DNA of 64,000 nt from Pseudomonadales bacterium. Lineage in GTDB: Bacteria; Pseudomonadota; Gammaproteobacteria; Pseudomonadales; Porticoccaceae. Shown in pieces: positions 28,378 to 36,413 of the stretch. The position numbers and the translations under genes are program-made. Within the stretch, counting starts at the first letter, position 1, and each line of letters begins with the position of its first letter. Below the pieces are notes generated by a model. The model had not been told where the DNA came from. It was given only the letters and a program-made list of their open reading frames with translations, and searched no databases. The stretch lies in contig JACKOF010000001.1 of the NCBI GenBank assembly GCA_024234435.1, forward strand, positions 930,001 through 994,000. The letters run 5' to 3'.

Positions 28378-28454
28378 GGTGGCTGTAGCTCAGTTGGTAG
28401 AGCCCCGGATTGTGATTCCGGTGGTCGCGGGTTCGATCCCCGTCAGCCACCCCA
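28378..28454 (+). tRNA. tRNA-His(GTG)
   Basis: The cloverleaf has the histidine-specific extra 5' G at 28378 opposite C73. Acceptor GTGGCTG pairs with CAGCCAC, anticodon GTG lies in loop TTGTGAT, and CCA is encoded. The gene is intact. Its 3' end (from about 28432) is the left attachment site of the genomic island that follows. Confidence 0.96.
28432..28448 (+). repeat. attL: direct repeat in the 3' end of tRNA-His
   Basis: TTCGATCCCCGTCAGCC recurs at 41860-41876 with one change (TTCAATCCCCGTCAGCC); the last 13 bases are identical. This marks the left boundary of the island and lies in the T-arm and acceptor stem of tRNA-His, the usual target of P4-type integrases. Confidence 0.85.
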
Positions 28455-28487
28455 CTTTAATATCCAGTATCATCCAAAAGCATCCAT

Positions 28488-28515
28488 AAGCTCTTATTTT
28501 TAAGAGCTTTTTTAT
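28488..28515 (+). terminator. Rho-independent terminator after the tRNA operon
   Basis: AAGCTCTTA (28488-28496) and TAAGAGCTT (28501-28509) pair perfectly around TTTT and are followed by a T run. The structure lies within the island's left end and ends the tRNA transcript 34 bases after tRNA-His. Confidence 0.8.
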
Positions 28516-28544
28516 TTCCTTGGTGTCCAGAAAGGTTCTAAGAG

Positions 28545-28619
28545 ATACCCCCATATCCACAAAAAATGGTGGTACTTTTGGGGGTACTTCTAGCTATTGC
28601 AGTATTAGGTACCCCCAAA
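28545..28619. repeat. GGGGGTAC-type repeats at the left end (candidate integrase arm sites)
   Basis: Three copies of a GGGGGTA(C/T) core lie between attL and the integrase: inverted at about 28547-28556, direct at 28579-28591 and inverted at about 28608-28618. The 13-base TGGGGGTACTTCT at 28579-28591 recurs exactly at 41786-41798 near attR. Such paired repeats inside both ends are typical of arm-type binding sites. Confidence 0.5.
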
Positions 28620-28653
28620 TTAGGCTAATATGGCCAAAAAGGGGTGCTATTCC

Positions 28654-29913
28654 ATGCTTACAGATGCCAAAATAAAAAACGCTGAGATACGCGATAAACC
28701 CTATAAAATAGGCGATAGCGGTGGCCTGCACCTTCTTGTAAAGCCTAATGGTAGAAAATATTGGCGGCTTAAATATCGCCATGCCGGTAAAGAGAAGTTA
28801 CTAGCTTTAGGCGTCTATGGTGATGCTGGAGCAGATGTGTCGCTAAAAAACGCCAGAAAGAAACGTGATGAGGCCAAAGAGCAATTATCAAAAGGTGTTG
28901 ACCCTTCATTAGCCAAGCAACAACTTAAAGCGCAGTTTTACGATAACCAAGAAAACAGCTTTGCTGTAATTGCCAACGAATGGCATATCAAAAAATCACA
29001 ATCGCTTGCCGCCACAACAGCCAATCGTCAGCGTGACTTGCTGGATAACGATATTTTGCCTTACCTTGGCAGACGACCCATTAAAGAATTGGAAACCTTT
29101 GAGCTAGTAGGCTGTTTAAATCGCATTGTGGATAGAGGCGCGTTAACAACAGCCCATAAAGCTAGGCAAGCCATTAATCAAATTTGTAAGTATGCCAAGC
29201 AAACAGGGCGCATTAAGTTTAACCCTGCCAATGATATGGAAGGCTCCATACCGCCACTGAATAAAAGCCACATGCCAGCTATTACCAAGCCTGCTGAATT
29301 TGGTGAGTTGCTAGTGGCCATAGACGACTACAAGGGCACTCATATTGTTAGAACGGCCTTAGCCCTTGCCCCCATGCTTTTTCAGCGCCCAGGAGAGCTG
29401 TGTGGCATGGAGTGGTCAGAGTTAGACTTAGATGCCGCAATATGGACGATTCCTCAACAAAAGAAAAAGGAACGCAACCAAATTGAAGGGGATCATGCTG
29501 TGCCACTATGTACCCAAGCCGTAGCCCTATTGAAAGATATTCAATGCTTAACAGGCCATGGTAGCCGAGTATTCCCTAACCAGCGTGACCATTCTCGACC
29601 CATCGGCACAGAGGCTTTAAATAAAGCATTACGAATAATGGGTTTTGATACAAAAAACCAACATTGCACCCATGGCTTTAGAGCCTCAGCCCGAACCATG
29701 CTCGATGAGCAGCTACACATACGTCTAGAATGGATTGAGCAACAACTAGCGCATACGGTTAAAGATCCATTAGGCCGTGCCTACAATCGCACCAAGCACC
29801 TTCCAGAACGCATTGAAATGATGCAGCGCTGGGCAGATTATCTTGATAGCCTTAAACAACAAGCATTGGCAGGTAATGTGATTACAGCTAGCTTTAGAAA
29901 AGGATTGGCTTAG
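28654..29913 (+). CDS. P4-type tyrosine integrase
   Basis: The 419-residue recombinase integrates and excises the island at tRNA-His. It has the N-terminal DUF4102 arm-binding domain (MLTDAKIKNAE onward) and a SAM-like core-binding domain (about 100-190). The catalytic domain has Arg in QRPGELCGMEW, HGFRASAR (HxxR), LAHTVKDPLG and the nucleophile Tyr in RAYNRT. I prefer the ATG at 28654 with AAGGGG upstream; an ATG at 28630 is possible. It lies next to attL and reads into the island. Confidence 0.92.
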   Translation: MLTDAKIKNAEIRDKPYKIGDSGGLHLLVKPNGRKYWRLKYRHAGKEKLLALGVYGDAGADVSLKNARKKRDEAKEQLSKGVDPSLAKQQLKAQFYDNQENSFAVIANEWHIKKSQSLAATTANRQRDLLDNDILPYLGRRPIKELETFELVGCLNRIVDRGALTTAHKARQAINQICKYAKQTGRIKFNPANDMEGSIPPLNKSHMPAITKPAEFGELLVAIDDYKGTHIVRTALALAPMLFQRPGELCGMEWSELDLDAAIWTIPQQKKKERNQIEGDHAVPLCTQAVALLKDIQCLTGHGSRVFPNQRDHSRPIGTEALNKALRIMGFDTKNQHCTHGFRASARTMLDEQLHIRLEWIEQQLAHTVKDPLGRAYNRTKHLPERIEMMQRWADYLDSLKQQALAGNVITASFRKGLA

Positions 29914-30349
29914 TCTTTTGTTGTAGAGGCGGCGAAGCCTATGCCATGGGTGTTAATGCCACCTGAAAAAACTTGCTGACAGGAAGTAAAGCAATAAAAA
30001 CGCTAGCTATTAGAGTGGCGGTTAGGCTCTCCCGGTACAGCTGACGTTATTGTCGCTCCCTAAAAGCTATGTCATGGATCATCCGAAGGCGTTGGCAGGT
30101 TTGTTGTCGACTATCGATAATAATATAACAGTGGAGCCGGGGAGGCCTGATTCTGTATGTTAAGCTGTTGTTTATTATCGATTTTATATATTACTTTCCT
30201 GTCAGGACTACTAAAGTCAATAGTCACCTAGAAACTAAGATATACATTTTCATGACAGCCAATGTGAGTGTTACAAAGACGTCCCACAAAAACCACCTTA
30301 GTTAACTAGTTATAACTTAATGTAGTGTATTCTTACGCCCAAAAGAATA
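29914..30349. other. Gene-free 436-base region with a long inverted repeat
   Basis: No convincing coding frame is present. The main structure is a perfect 11-base inverted repeat, ATCGATAATAA (30113-30123) and TTATTATCGAT (30172-30182). It extends imperfectly to CAG/CTG on the inner side, with about 48 bases between the arms. The end of the region is AT-rich and probably contains the promoter of the methyltransferase operon. Confidence 0.5.
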
Positions 30350-30367
30350 TTGCATATAGGATTACCG

Positions 30368-33124
30368 TTGAACGCAGTAGAAATAGAAGAAGCCATTAGT
30401 AATTTAGCCGAGCAAGCATTTGACGCGGCCAGCTTCCCCTATGCCTTTCTTGAAGCGTTTGGCAACAAGGCAACCACCATCAAGCGCCTGCAAAGCGGCT
30501 CATCCAATAAGTCTGATATTGGTGGCGTCCTGCAAACTAACAACATCCATATCGCTGTATGCGCCGAAGGTGAAGTCACTGCCACGCTAAATACACTCAA
30601 AGCCAGCCCAGCAACCGCAAAGGCTAAAGCAAAATTTACGCTGGCAACCGATGGCATTACCCTTGAAGCAGAAGACCTCAACACAAACGAAACCGTCGCC
30701 TGCGACTATAAAGACTTCCCCAATCACTTTGGCTTTTTCCTGCCATTGGCAGGCATCACCACCGTTAAACAAATTCGTGACAACACCTTTGATATACGGG
30801 CAACCAGCCGCTTAAACCGCCTGTATGTAGAGCTACTTAAAAACAACGCCGAATGGGGTACGTCAGAACGCCGCCACGATATGAACCACTTTATGGCGCG
30901 TTTGATTTTCTGTTTCTTTGCGGAAGACACTGATATTTTTAATGGCGAGAACCTGTTTACTGCCACCATTGAGCAAATGAGTGCGAGAGATTCCTCCAAC
31001 ACCCATGAAGTGATTAGCGAAATCTTTCGTTCGATGAACACCAAACCCTCAGACCGCAAAATAGAGAAAATCCGTTCATGGGCAGATAGCTTCCCCTATG
31101 TAAACGGAGGCTTATTTTCCGGTAGCACCGAAGTACCGCACTTCACCAAGATTGCCCGTTCCTATTTACTGCATGTAGGTAATTTGGACTGGAAACAAAT
31201 CAACCCCGATATTTTCGGTTCAATGATTCAGGCCGTAGCCGATGATGAAGAACGCGGCGCATTGGGGATGCACTACACCAGCGTGCCGAATATTCTCAAG
31301 GTATTAAACCCATTATTCTTGGATGAGCTACGCGAGCAATTAGAGCAAGTCGAAAATAATCCTCGCAAGCTGCTAAACCTGCGCAAACGCATGTCCAATA
31401 TTCGCGTGTTTGATCCTGCCTGCGGCTCAGGAAATTTTCTGGTTATTGCTTATAAGCAAATGCGTGAAATAGAGGCTGCAATCAACGAACACCGTGGAGA
31501 AAAAGGCAGGCCAAGTGATATTTCACTTAGGAGTTTTCGCGGAATAGAGTTAAGGGATTTTCCGGCTGAAATTGCGCGGCTCGCATTAATCATTGCCGAG
31601 TATCAGTGTGACTTATTGTATAGAGGACAAAAACTTGCTCTTGCAGAGTTTCTTCCATTAGACACTGAAAACTGGATTACTACGGGCAACGCGTTGGAAA
31701 TTGACTGGCTTTCAGTTTGTCCATCTACAGGCAAAACGGTGAAGTTGATTGGAGATGATCTTTTTAGCACACCAACAAATCAAGCCGAAGTAGATTTTGA
31801 AAATGAAGGTGGTGAAACCTACATTTGCGGAAACCCTCCTTATTTAGGAAGCACATGGCAATCCAAAGAACAAAAGGCTGATTTAGAGAAGATTTTTAAG
31901 AGTAAAACAAAAACTTGGAAATCTTTGGACTATGTTGCTGGCTGGCTAATGAAAGCGGCAGAGTTTGGAAGACATACAAATACTTCTTCCGCCTTTGTAA
32001 CAACAAATTCACTTTGCCAAGGACAACAAGTATCTTTCCTTTGGCCGTTAATTTTCTCAACTGGAAATGAAATATCGTTCGCTCATACCTCATTAAAATG
32101 GGCAAATTTAGCAAGTCACAATGCTGGCGTAACAGTTGTAATAGTTGGAATTTCCAATAACCCAAAGAAAAACAGAAGGATATTTTCTATATCTGATGAC
32201 GGAGAAACAACAGAAAAAGTTGTAGATAGTATAAATGCCTATTTGGTTTCAGGGTCAAATATTATTGTAGAGAAAGCAATGAAACCGTTAACTGAAGTAT
32301 CTGCAATGGATTTCGGAAATAAGGCAGATGATGGAGGACATTTGACTCTGTCATCAAGTCAACTATACGAAATGAATATAGAAGAACATGGGAAAAGGAA
32401 ATTTATTAAACAGTTTTACGGCTCTAAAGAGTTTATTAATGGAGAAACACGGTTTTGTATTTGGATAACTAATAAAGAGCTTGAAGAAGCCAAAAAACAC
32501 GACTCTCTAATAAGGCAAATTGACTTAGTAAGAGAGTCGCGGCTAAAAAGCAAAGATGCGTATGCTAGAAGCTTAGCACAACGTCCCCATCAATTTAAAA
32601 CCCCCCGAATAGCCAAAAAATCTGTAATCGTTACACCAAGGGTCAGCTCTGAAAACAGGCCGTATTTGCCTGTAGGTGTTATGAGTAATCATGCGGTAAT
32701 TGGCGACCGTAATTTTGCGCTTTACGATGCCCCACTTTGGAATATGGCATTAATAGCTTCACGCTTACACTGGGTATGGGTCGGCACTGTTTGCGTTCGA
32801 ATGAGAACAGATTTTTCTTACTCCAACACGTTAGGATGGAATACATTTCCTGTGCCTAAGCTCACCGAAAAAAACAAAGAAGACCTAACTCGGAGTGCTG
32901 AGGATATTCTTCTAGCACGAGAAGCACATTTTCCAGCCACCATTGCTGATCTCTATAAGCCCGAACAAATGCCAGAAGATTTGCGCCATGCTCACGAGCG
33001 CAATGATGAAGTGCTGGAGCGTATTTATATTGGTCGCCGCTTCAAAAATGATACGGAGCGCCTAGAAAAGCTCTTCGATCTCTATACGAAAATGACAAGT
33101 AACACTAAGAAGAAGGTATCCTGA
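30368..33124 (+). CDS. Adenine-specific DNA methyltransferase (MmeI/YeeA-like), no visible nuclease domain
   Basis: The 918-residue protein has a helical N-terminal region (1 to about 300). The class I methyltransferase domain follows, with motif I FDPACGSGNFL near residue 348 and motif IV GNPPYLG near residue 488, the NPPY form used for N6-adenine methylation. A long C-terminal part probably carries target recognition. MmeI-type relatives have an N-terminal D..ExK nuclease; I do not see one here, so cutting would need a partner. The TTG at 30368 has AGGA well placed and gives the N-terminus I recall for the family. The middle (about 31490-32880) is more AT-rich than both ends. It is the first gene of a tight operon with a helicase. 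Confidence 0.88.
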   Translation: MNAVEIEEAISNLAEQAFDAASFPYAFLEAFGNKATTIKRLQSGSSNKSDIGGVLQTNNIHIAVCAEGEVTATLNTLKASPATAKAKAKFTLATDGITLEAEDLNTNETVACDYKDFPNHFGFFLPLAGITTVKQIRDNTFDIRATSRLNRLYVELLKNNAEWGTSERRHDMNHFMARLIFCFFAEDTDIFNGENLFTATIEQMSARDSSNTHEVISEIFRSMNTKPSDRKIEKIRSWADSFPYVNGGLFSGSTEVPHFTKIARSYLLHVGNLDWKQINPDIFGSMIQAVADDEERGALGMHYTSVPNILKVLNPLFLDELREQLEQVENNPRKLLNLRKRMSNIRVFDPACGSGNFLVIAYKQMREIEAAINEHRGEKGRPSDISLRSFRGIELRDFPAEIARLALIIAEYQCDLLYRGQKLALAEFLPLDTENWITTGNALEIDWLSVCPSTGKTVKLIGDDLFSTPTNQAEVDFENEGGETYICGNPPYLGSTWQSKEQKADLEKIFKSKTKTWKSLDYVAGWLMKAAEFGRHTNTSSAFVTTNSLCQGQQVSFLWPLIFSTGNEISFAHTSLKWANLASHNAGVTVVIVGISNNPKKNRRIFSISDDGETTEKVVDSINAYLVSGSNIIVEKAMKPLTEVSAMDFGNKADDGGHLTLSSSQLYEMNIEEHGKRKFIKQFYGSKEFINGETRFCIWITNKELEEAKKHDSLIRQIDLVRESRLKSKDAYARSLAQRPHQFKTPRIAKKSVIVTPRVSSENRPYLPVGVMSNHAVIGDRNFALYDAPLWNMALIASRLHWVWVGTVCVRMRTDFSYSNTLGWNTFPVPKLTEKNKEDLTRSAEDILLAREAHFPATIADLYKPEQMPEDLRHAHERNDEVLERIYIGRRFKNDTERLEKLFDLYTKMTSNTKKKVS

Positions 33125-33126
33125 AA

Positions 33127-35013
33127 ATGACGGAACATAAATCCATCCCCTCTGTTTCAGTAAAGTATGCCTGTAATGGCAGCTCGAAAAAATCCAATGA
33201 GCTGGGTATGCGCGTCATGCAGGAGCGAGCCTTTGAGAAACGTGGCGAACAATATCTTCTGATTAAATCACCGCCTGCCTCCGGTAAAAGCCGCGCTTTG
33301 ATGTTTATCACGTTAGATAAACTCCACAATCAAAACGTTAAAAAAGCCATTATCATCGTGCCTGAAAAATCCATTGGGGCTAGCTTCAACAATGAACCCT
33401 TAAGCCAATACGGTTTTTATTGGGATTGGGAGGTCGCCCCCAAATGGAATTTATGTAACGCGCCCGGTGAAGATGGCGGCAAGGTCAATTCCGTAAAAGC
33501 CTTTATGGAGAGCGACGATCAAATATTAGTATGTACGCACGCCACATTTAGATTCGCCGTCGATAAATTTGGCATACCCACCTTTGACAATTGCTTGATT
33601 GCCGTTGACGAGTTTCACCATGTCAGTGCCAACCCCGATAACAAATTGGGCGCACATCTTGGGCAGTTAATTGCCCGCGACAAAGTGCATCTTGTTGCTA
33701 TGACGGGTTCATATTTTCGAGGCGATGCAGAAGCGGTGCTATCGCCGCAGGATGAAGCGAATTTTGATACCGTCACTTATACCTACTACGAACAACTCAA
33801 TGGCTATGACTATTTAAAAACGCTGGATATTGGTTATTACTTTTATTCTGGCTCTTACGCCGATGACATTTTGAATGTATTAGATTCAAACGAAAAAACC
33901 ATCATTCATATCCCCAATGTCAATTCCCGCGAAAGCACCAAAGATAAAATCAAGGAAGTTGAGCATATTATCGAAGAGTTGGGCGAATGGCGTGGCACAG
34001 ACCCAACGACAGGCTTCCACTTGGTAGAGGCTGCAAACGGCAAAATCATTAAAATTGCCGATTTAGTCGATGATGACGCTACTAAGCGCGATAAAGTATC
34101 TGCCGCACTCAAAGTGCCTGAAGCCAAAAATAATCGCGATTATGTAGACATCATTATCGCACTTGGTATGGCGAAGGAAGGCTTTGACTGGATATGGTGC
34201 GAACATGCTTTAACTGTAGGCTATCGCTCCAGCCTGACGGAAATTATTCAGATCATTGGCCGCGCCACCCGCGATGCGGAAGGTAAAACCCATGCGCGCT
34301 TTACCAACCTGATCGCCGAGCCGGATGCCTCTGAAGAAGCCGTTACCGATGCCGTTAACGACACCTTAAAAGCCATAGCCGCTAGTTTGCTGATGGAGCA
34401 GGTACTTGCCCCTAAATTTAACTTCACCCCGAAAAATAGCCAAAACGCCCCAGTGGAAGGTTTTGATTATGGCGAGAAAGGTTACGACCCTAATGGCAAT
34501 AACGTGGGCTTCAATGAATCCACAGGACAATTCCAGATTGAGATTAAAGGGCTTGCCGAACCCAAGAGCAAAGATGCACAACGTATTTGTCAGGAAGATT
34601 TGAATGAAGTCATTACCGCTTTTGTGCAGGATAAAACCGCGCTGGAACGCGGCCTCTTTGATGAGGAAATGATCCCTGAAGAGTTAACACAGGTACGCAT
34701 GGGCAAGATTGTAAAAGAAAAATATCCTGAGCTGGAAGACGAAGACCAAGAAGCCATTCGTCAACATGCCATTGCCGCGTTAAACCTTACCCAAAAAGCG
34801 AAAGAGATTGTGAACCAAGGCAATAGCACCGAGCGCGGTGGCAGCACCGCGTTTGTCGATGGTGTACGAAAATTTGCAATGGATGTGACTGATCTGGATA
34901 TTGATTTGATCGATCATATCAACCCTTTCAGCGAAGCCTATGCCATTCTTGCTAAATCAATGACTGAAGACAGTCTAAAACAGGTGGCCGCCGTTATATC
35001 TGCAAAAAAGTGA
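33127..35013 (+). CDS. SF2 DEAD/DEAH-type helicase of the restriction-like operon
   Basis: The 628-residue protein has Walker A SPPASGKSR near residue 48, the DExH-like box VDEFHH near residue 160, motif III MTGSYFRG and motif VI QIIGRATRD near residue 376. It thus has both RecA-like domains of type III restriction/Res-type translocases. The C-terminal 200 residues are charged and helical. It starts two bases after the methyltransferase stop, so the two are translationally linked. By family logic it would translocate or unwind DNA for the methyltransferase and the downstream nuclease. It is full length with no damage seen. Confidence 0.88.
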   Translation: MTEHKSIPSVSVKYACNGSSKKSNELGMRVMQERAFEKRGEQYLLIKSPPASGKSRALMFITLDKLHNQNVKKAIIIVPEKSIGASFNNEPLSQYGFYWDWEVAPKWNLCNAPGEDGGKVNSVKAFMESDDQILVCTHATFRFAVDKFGIPTFDNCLIAVDEFHHVSANPDNKLGAHLGQLIARDKVHLVAMTGSYFRGDAEAVLSPQDEANFDTVTYTYYEQLNGYDYLKTLDIGYYFYSGSYADDILNVLDSNEKTIIHIPNVNSRESTKDKIKEVEHIIEELGEWRGTDPTTGFHLVEAANGKIIKIADLVDDDATKRDKVSAALKVPEAKNNRDYVDIIIALGMAKEGFDWIWCEHALTVGYRSSLTEIIQIIGRATRDAEGKTHARFTNLIAEPDASEEAVTDAVNDTLKAIAASLLMEQVLAPKFNFTPKNSQNAPVEGFDYGEKGYDPNGNNVGFNESTGQFQIEIKGLAEPKSKDAQRICQEDLNEVITAFVQDKTALERGLFDEEMIPEELTQVRMGKIVKEKYPELEDEDQEAIRQHAIAALNLTQKAKEIVNQGNSTERGGSTAFVDGVRKFAMDVTDLDIDLIDHINPFSEAYAILAKSMTEDSLKQVAAVISAKK

Positions 35014-35186
35014 CTCTCTCTGAAGAGGAAGCGCGAGAGCTGGCGATGCGGGCGATTAAGTTCAAAAATGAGCGTGGTCGATTGCCCGAACTCACTGCCG
35101 CTGATCCGTGGGAAAAGCGTATGGCAGAAGGCATTGCCTTCCTTGCGCGCAAAGTCGCTGAAGAGGGTGGAAGAGAAAAAGAATGA
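35010..35186 (+). CDS. 58-residue ORF between helicase and GIY-YIG gene
   Basis: A GTG at 35010 overlaps the helicase TGA (GTGA) and opens a 58-codon frame. The frame ends at 35186 and overlaps the ATG of the next gene (ATGA at 35183). The product is charged and helical, starting LSEEEARELAMRAIKFK with ADPWEKRMAEGIAFLARKV later. Two four-base overlaps in a row argue strongly that it is real. I do not recognise a family. A small adaptor that links helicase and nuclease is one possibility. Confidence 0.6.
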   Translation: MTLSEEEARELAMRAIKFKNERGRLPELTAADPWEKRMAEGIAFLARKVAEEGGREKE

Positions 35187-36413
35187 CTGATTTGAAAGAA
35201 AAAAATCCAATAAGGCGCTGCTTGAAGAGTTGGGAGTTGACATAACTCCCGCCAAGAAAGTTGCTCACTCGCCAAAAGAAGAGCGCATTATTGCAGGCTT
35301 TGAGGAAATTCAACGTTTCATTGAAGAGCATGGCCACCAACCTCAACACGGCGAAGATAAAGACATCTTTGAGCGCCTGTATGCTACTCGCCTAGATCGT
35401 ATTCGATCACAGGAAGAATGTAGAAATTTGGTAGCCGATTTAGATTATCAAGGCTTACTTACAGCCGAGCATTGCATTGCTGAACCGCCAAAGGAATATA
35501 ACAGCGATGCGGAGCTTCTGGCAGAGTTGGGAGTAGAAGCTCCGAAAGAAAATGATGTCACCTTCCTGAAGCATGTTAAACCCCGCGCAGAGGTAAGGGC
35601 TGCCGAAGAAATCGCTACCCGAACACCTTGCGCCGACTTTGATAAATTCAAACCATTATTCGATCAAGTGCAAGATCATCTCACTCGTGGTTTACTCGAA
35701 GCCAAGATACTCAAGAATCAAAAGGCCAAACAATCATGGCCGAAATTAACGAGCGTGATTGGTTTATCGTCAATGGGCAAAAAGCCTATATCGCTGAAAT
35801 TAGCAAAGAGCGCACTCACGGTTTTGATAAAAATGACTATAGGCTTCGAGTTATCTTTGATAACAAAACAGAGAGCGACCTGCTTCTTCGGTCCATGCAA
35901 AAAGCGCTTTACGTAGATGACGCTAGCAGAAGAATCGTTTCATTGTCTGCTGGCCCACTATTTGATGGTAATGCGGAAGATGAAGATACAGCCAGTGGAA
36001 CAATTTATGTTCTACGCAGCAAATCAGAACATCCCACAATCGCTGAAAATCGCAATTTAATTCACAAGATAGGCGTAACCGGTGGCAGCGTTAAAACACG
36101 CATAGCAAACGCCAAACTAGACCCTACCTATCTAATGGCTGATGTTGAAATCGTAGCAACCTATGAGTTGTATAATATAAGCCGTACCAAACTCGAAAAC
36201 ATCCTTCATCGATTTTTTGATTCCGCGAAGCTCGATATCCAAATTAATGATCGTTTTGGCAACCCTGTTATTCCTAGAGAATGGTTTTTAGTGCCGCTGT
36301 TTATCGTTGATGAGGTTGTGGAGAGAATAAAGGACGGGACGATTAGTGAATTTATATATGATCCTAATTCGGTCGCGATAGTTTCAAGGGCAATTAGCGA
36401 GTTGAAAAAATGA
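35183..36413 (+). pseudogene. GIY-YIG nuclease gene broken by two -1 frameshifts
   Basis: The intact gene would encode about 410 residues. Frame one opens at ATG 35183 (MTDLKEK) and is lost in an A7 run at 35199-35205. The next frame continues as SNKALLEELGVDITP and reads well up to about 35720. The last frame, from about 35724-35736 on, reads IMAEINERDWFIVNGQKAY through the GIY-YIG domain to TGA 36413. Adding one A in the A7 run and one in the AAA at 35728-35730 would join all three parts. The middle frame continues past the junction with improbable sequence up to 35916. Translational slippage at the A7 run is an alternative for the first break only. Confidence 0.75.
35736..36413 (+). CDS. 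GIY-YIG nuclease domain (C-terminal half of the broken gene)
   Basis: This 225-residue frame has its own ATG at the junction and could be translated alone. It carries a T5orf172/MUG113-like GIY-YIG domain: IYVLRSKSEHP near residue 90 (the GIY position), HKIGVTGGSVKTRIANAK (the YIG position with catalytic Arg), and TKLENILHRFF with the metal-binding Glu. Such domains nick or cut DNA. The 30 residues after the ATG match the inter-domain region expected in the full-length family, so this is most likely a fragment rather than a natural small gene. The stop overlaps the ATG of the Mrr-type gene (ATGA at 36410). Confidence 0.65.
   Translation: MAEINERDWFIVNGQKAYIAEISKERTHGFDKNDYRLRVIFDNKTESDLLLRSMQKALYVDDASRRIVSLSAGPLFDGNAEDEDTASGTIYVLRSKSEHPTIAENRNLIHKIGVTGGSVKTRIANAKLDPTYLMADVEIVATYELYNISRTKLENILHRFFDSAKLDIQINDRFGNPVIPREWFLVPLFIVDEVVERIKDGTISEFIYDPNSVAIVSRAISELKK

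Noticed and set aside
28378..28454. Disruption of tRNA-His by the island
   Set aside because: The cloverleaf and CCA are complete; integration restored the 3' end.
35199..35205. Programmed -1 frameshift as sole explanation of the split nuclease
   Set aside because: The A7 run is slippery, but the second break at 35728-35730 has no slippery heptamer, so base loss is the simpler reading.
35724..35916. Continuation of the middle GIY-YIG frame beyond the junction
   Set aside because: The residues lose family resemblance exactly where another frame regains it, so this end is out of frame.
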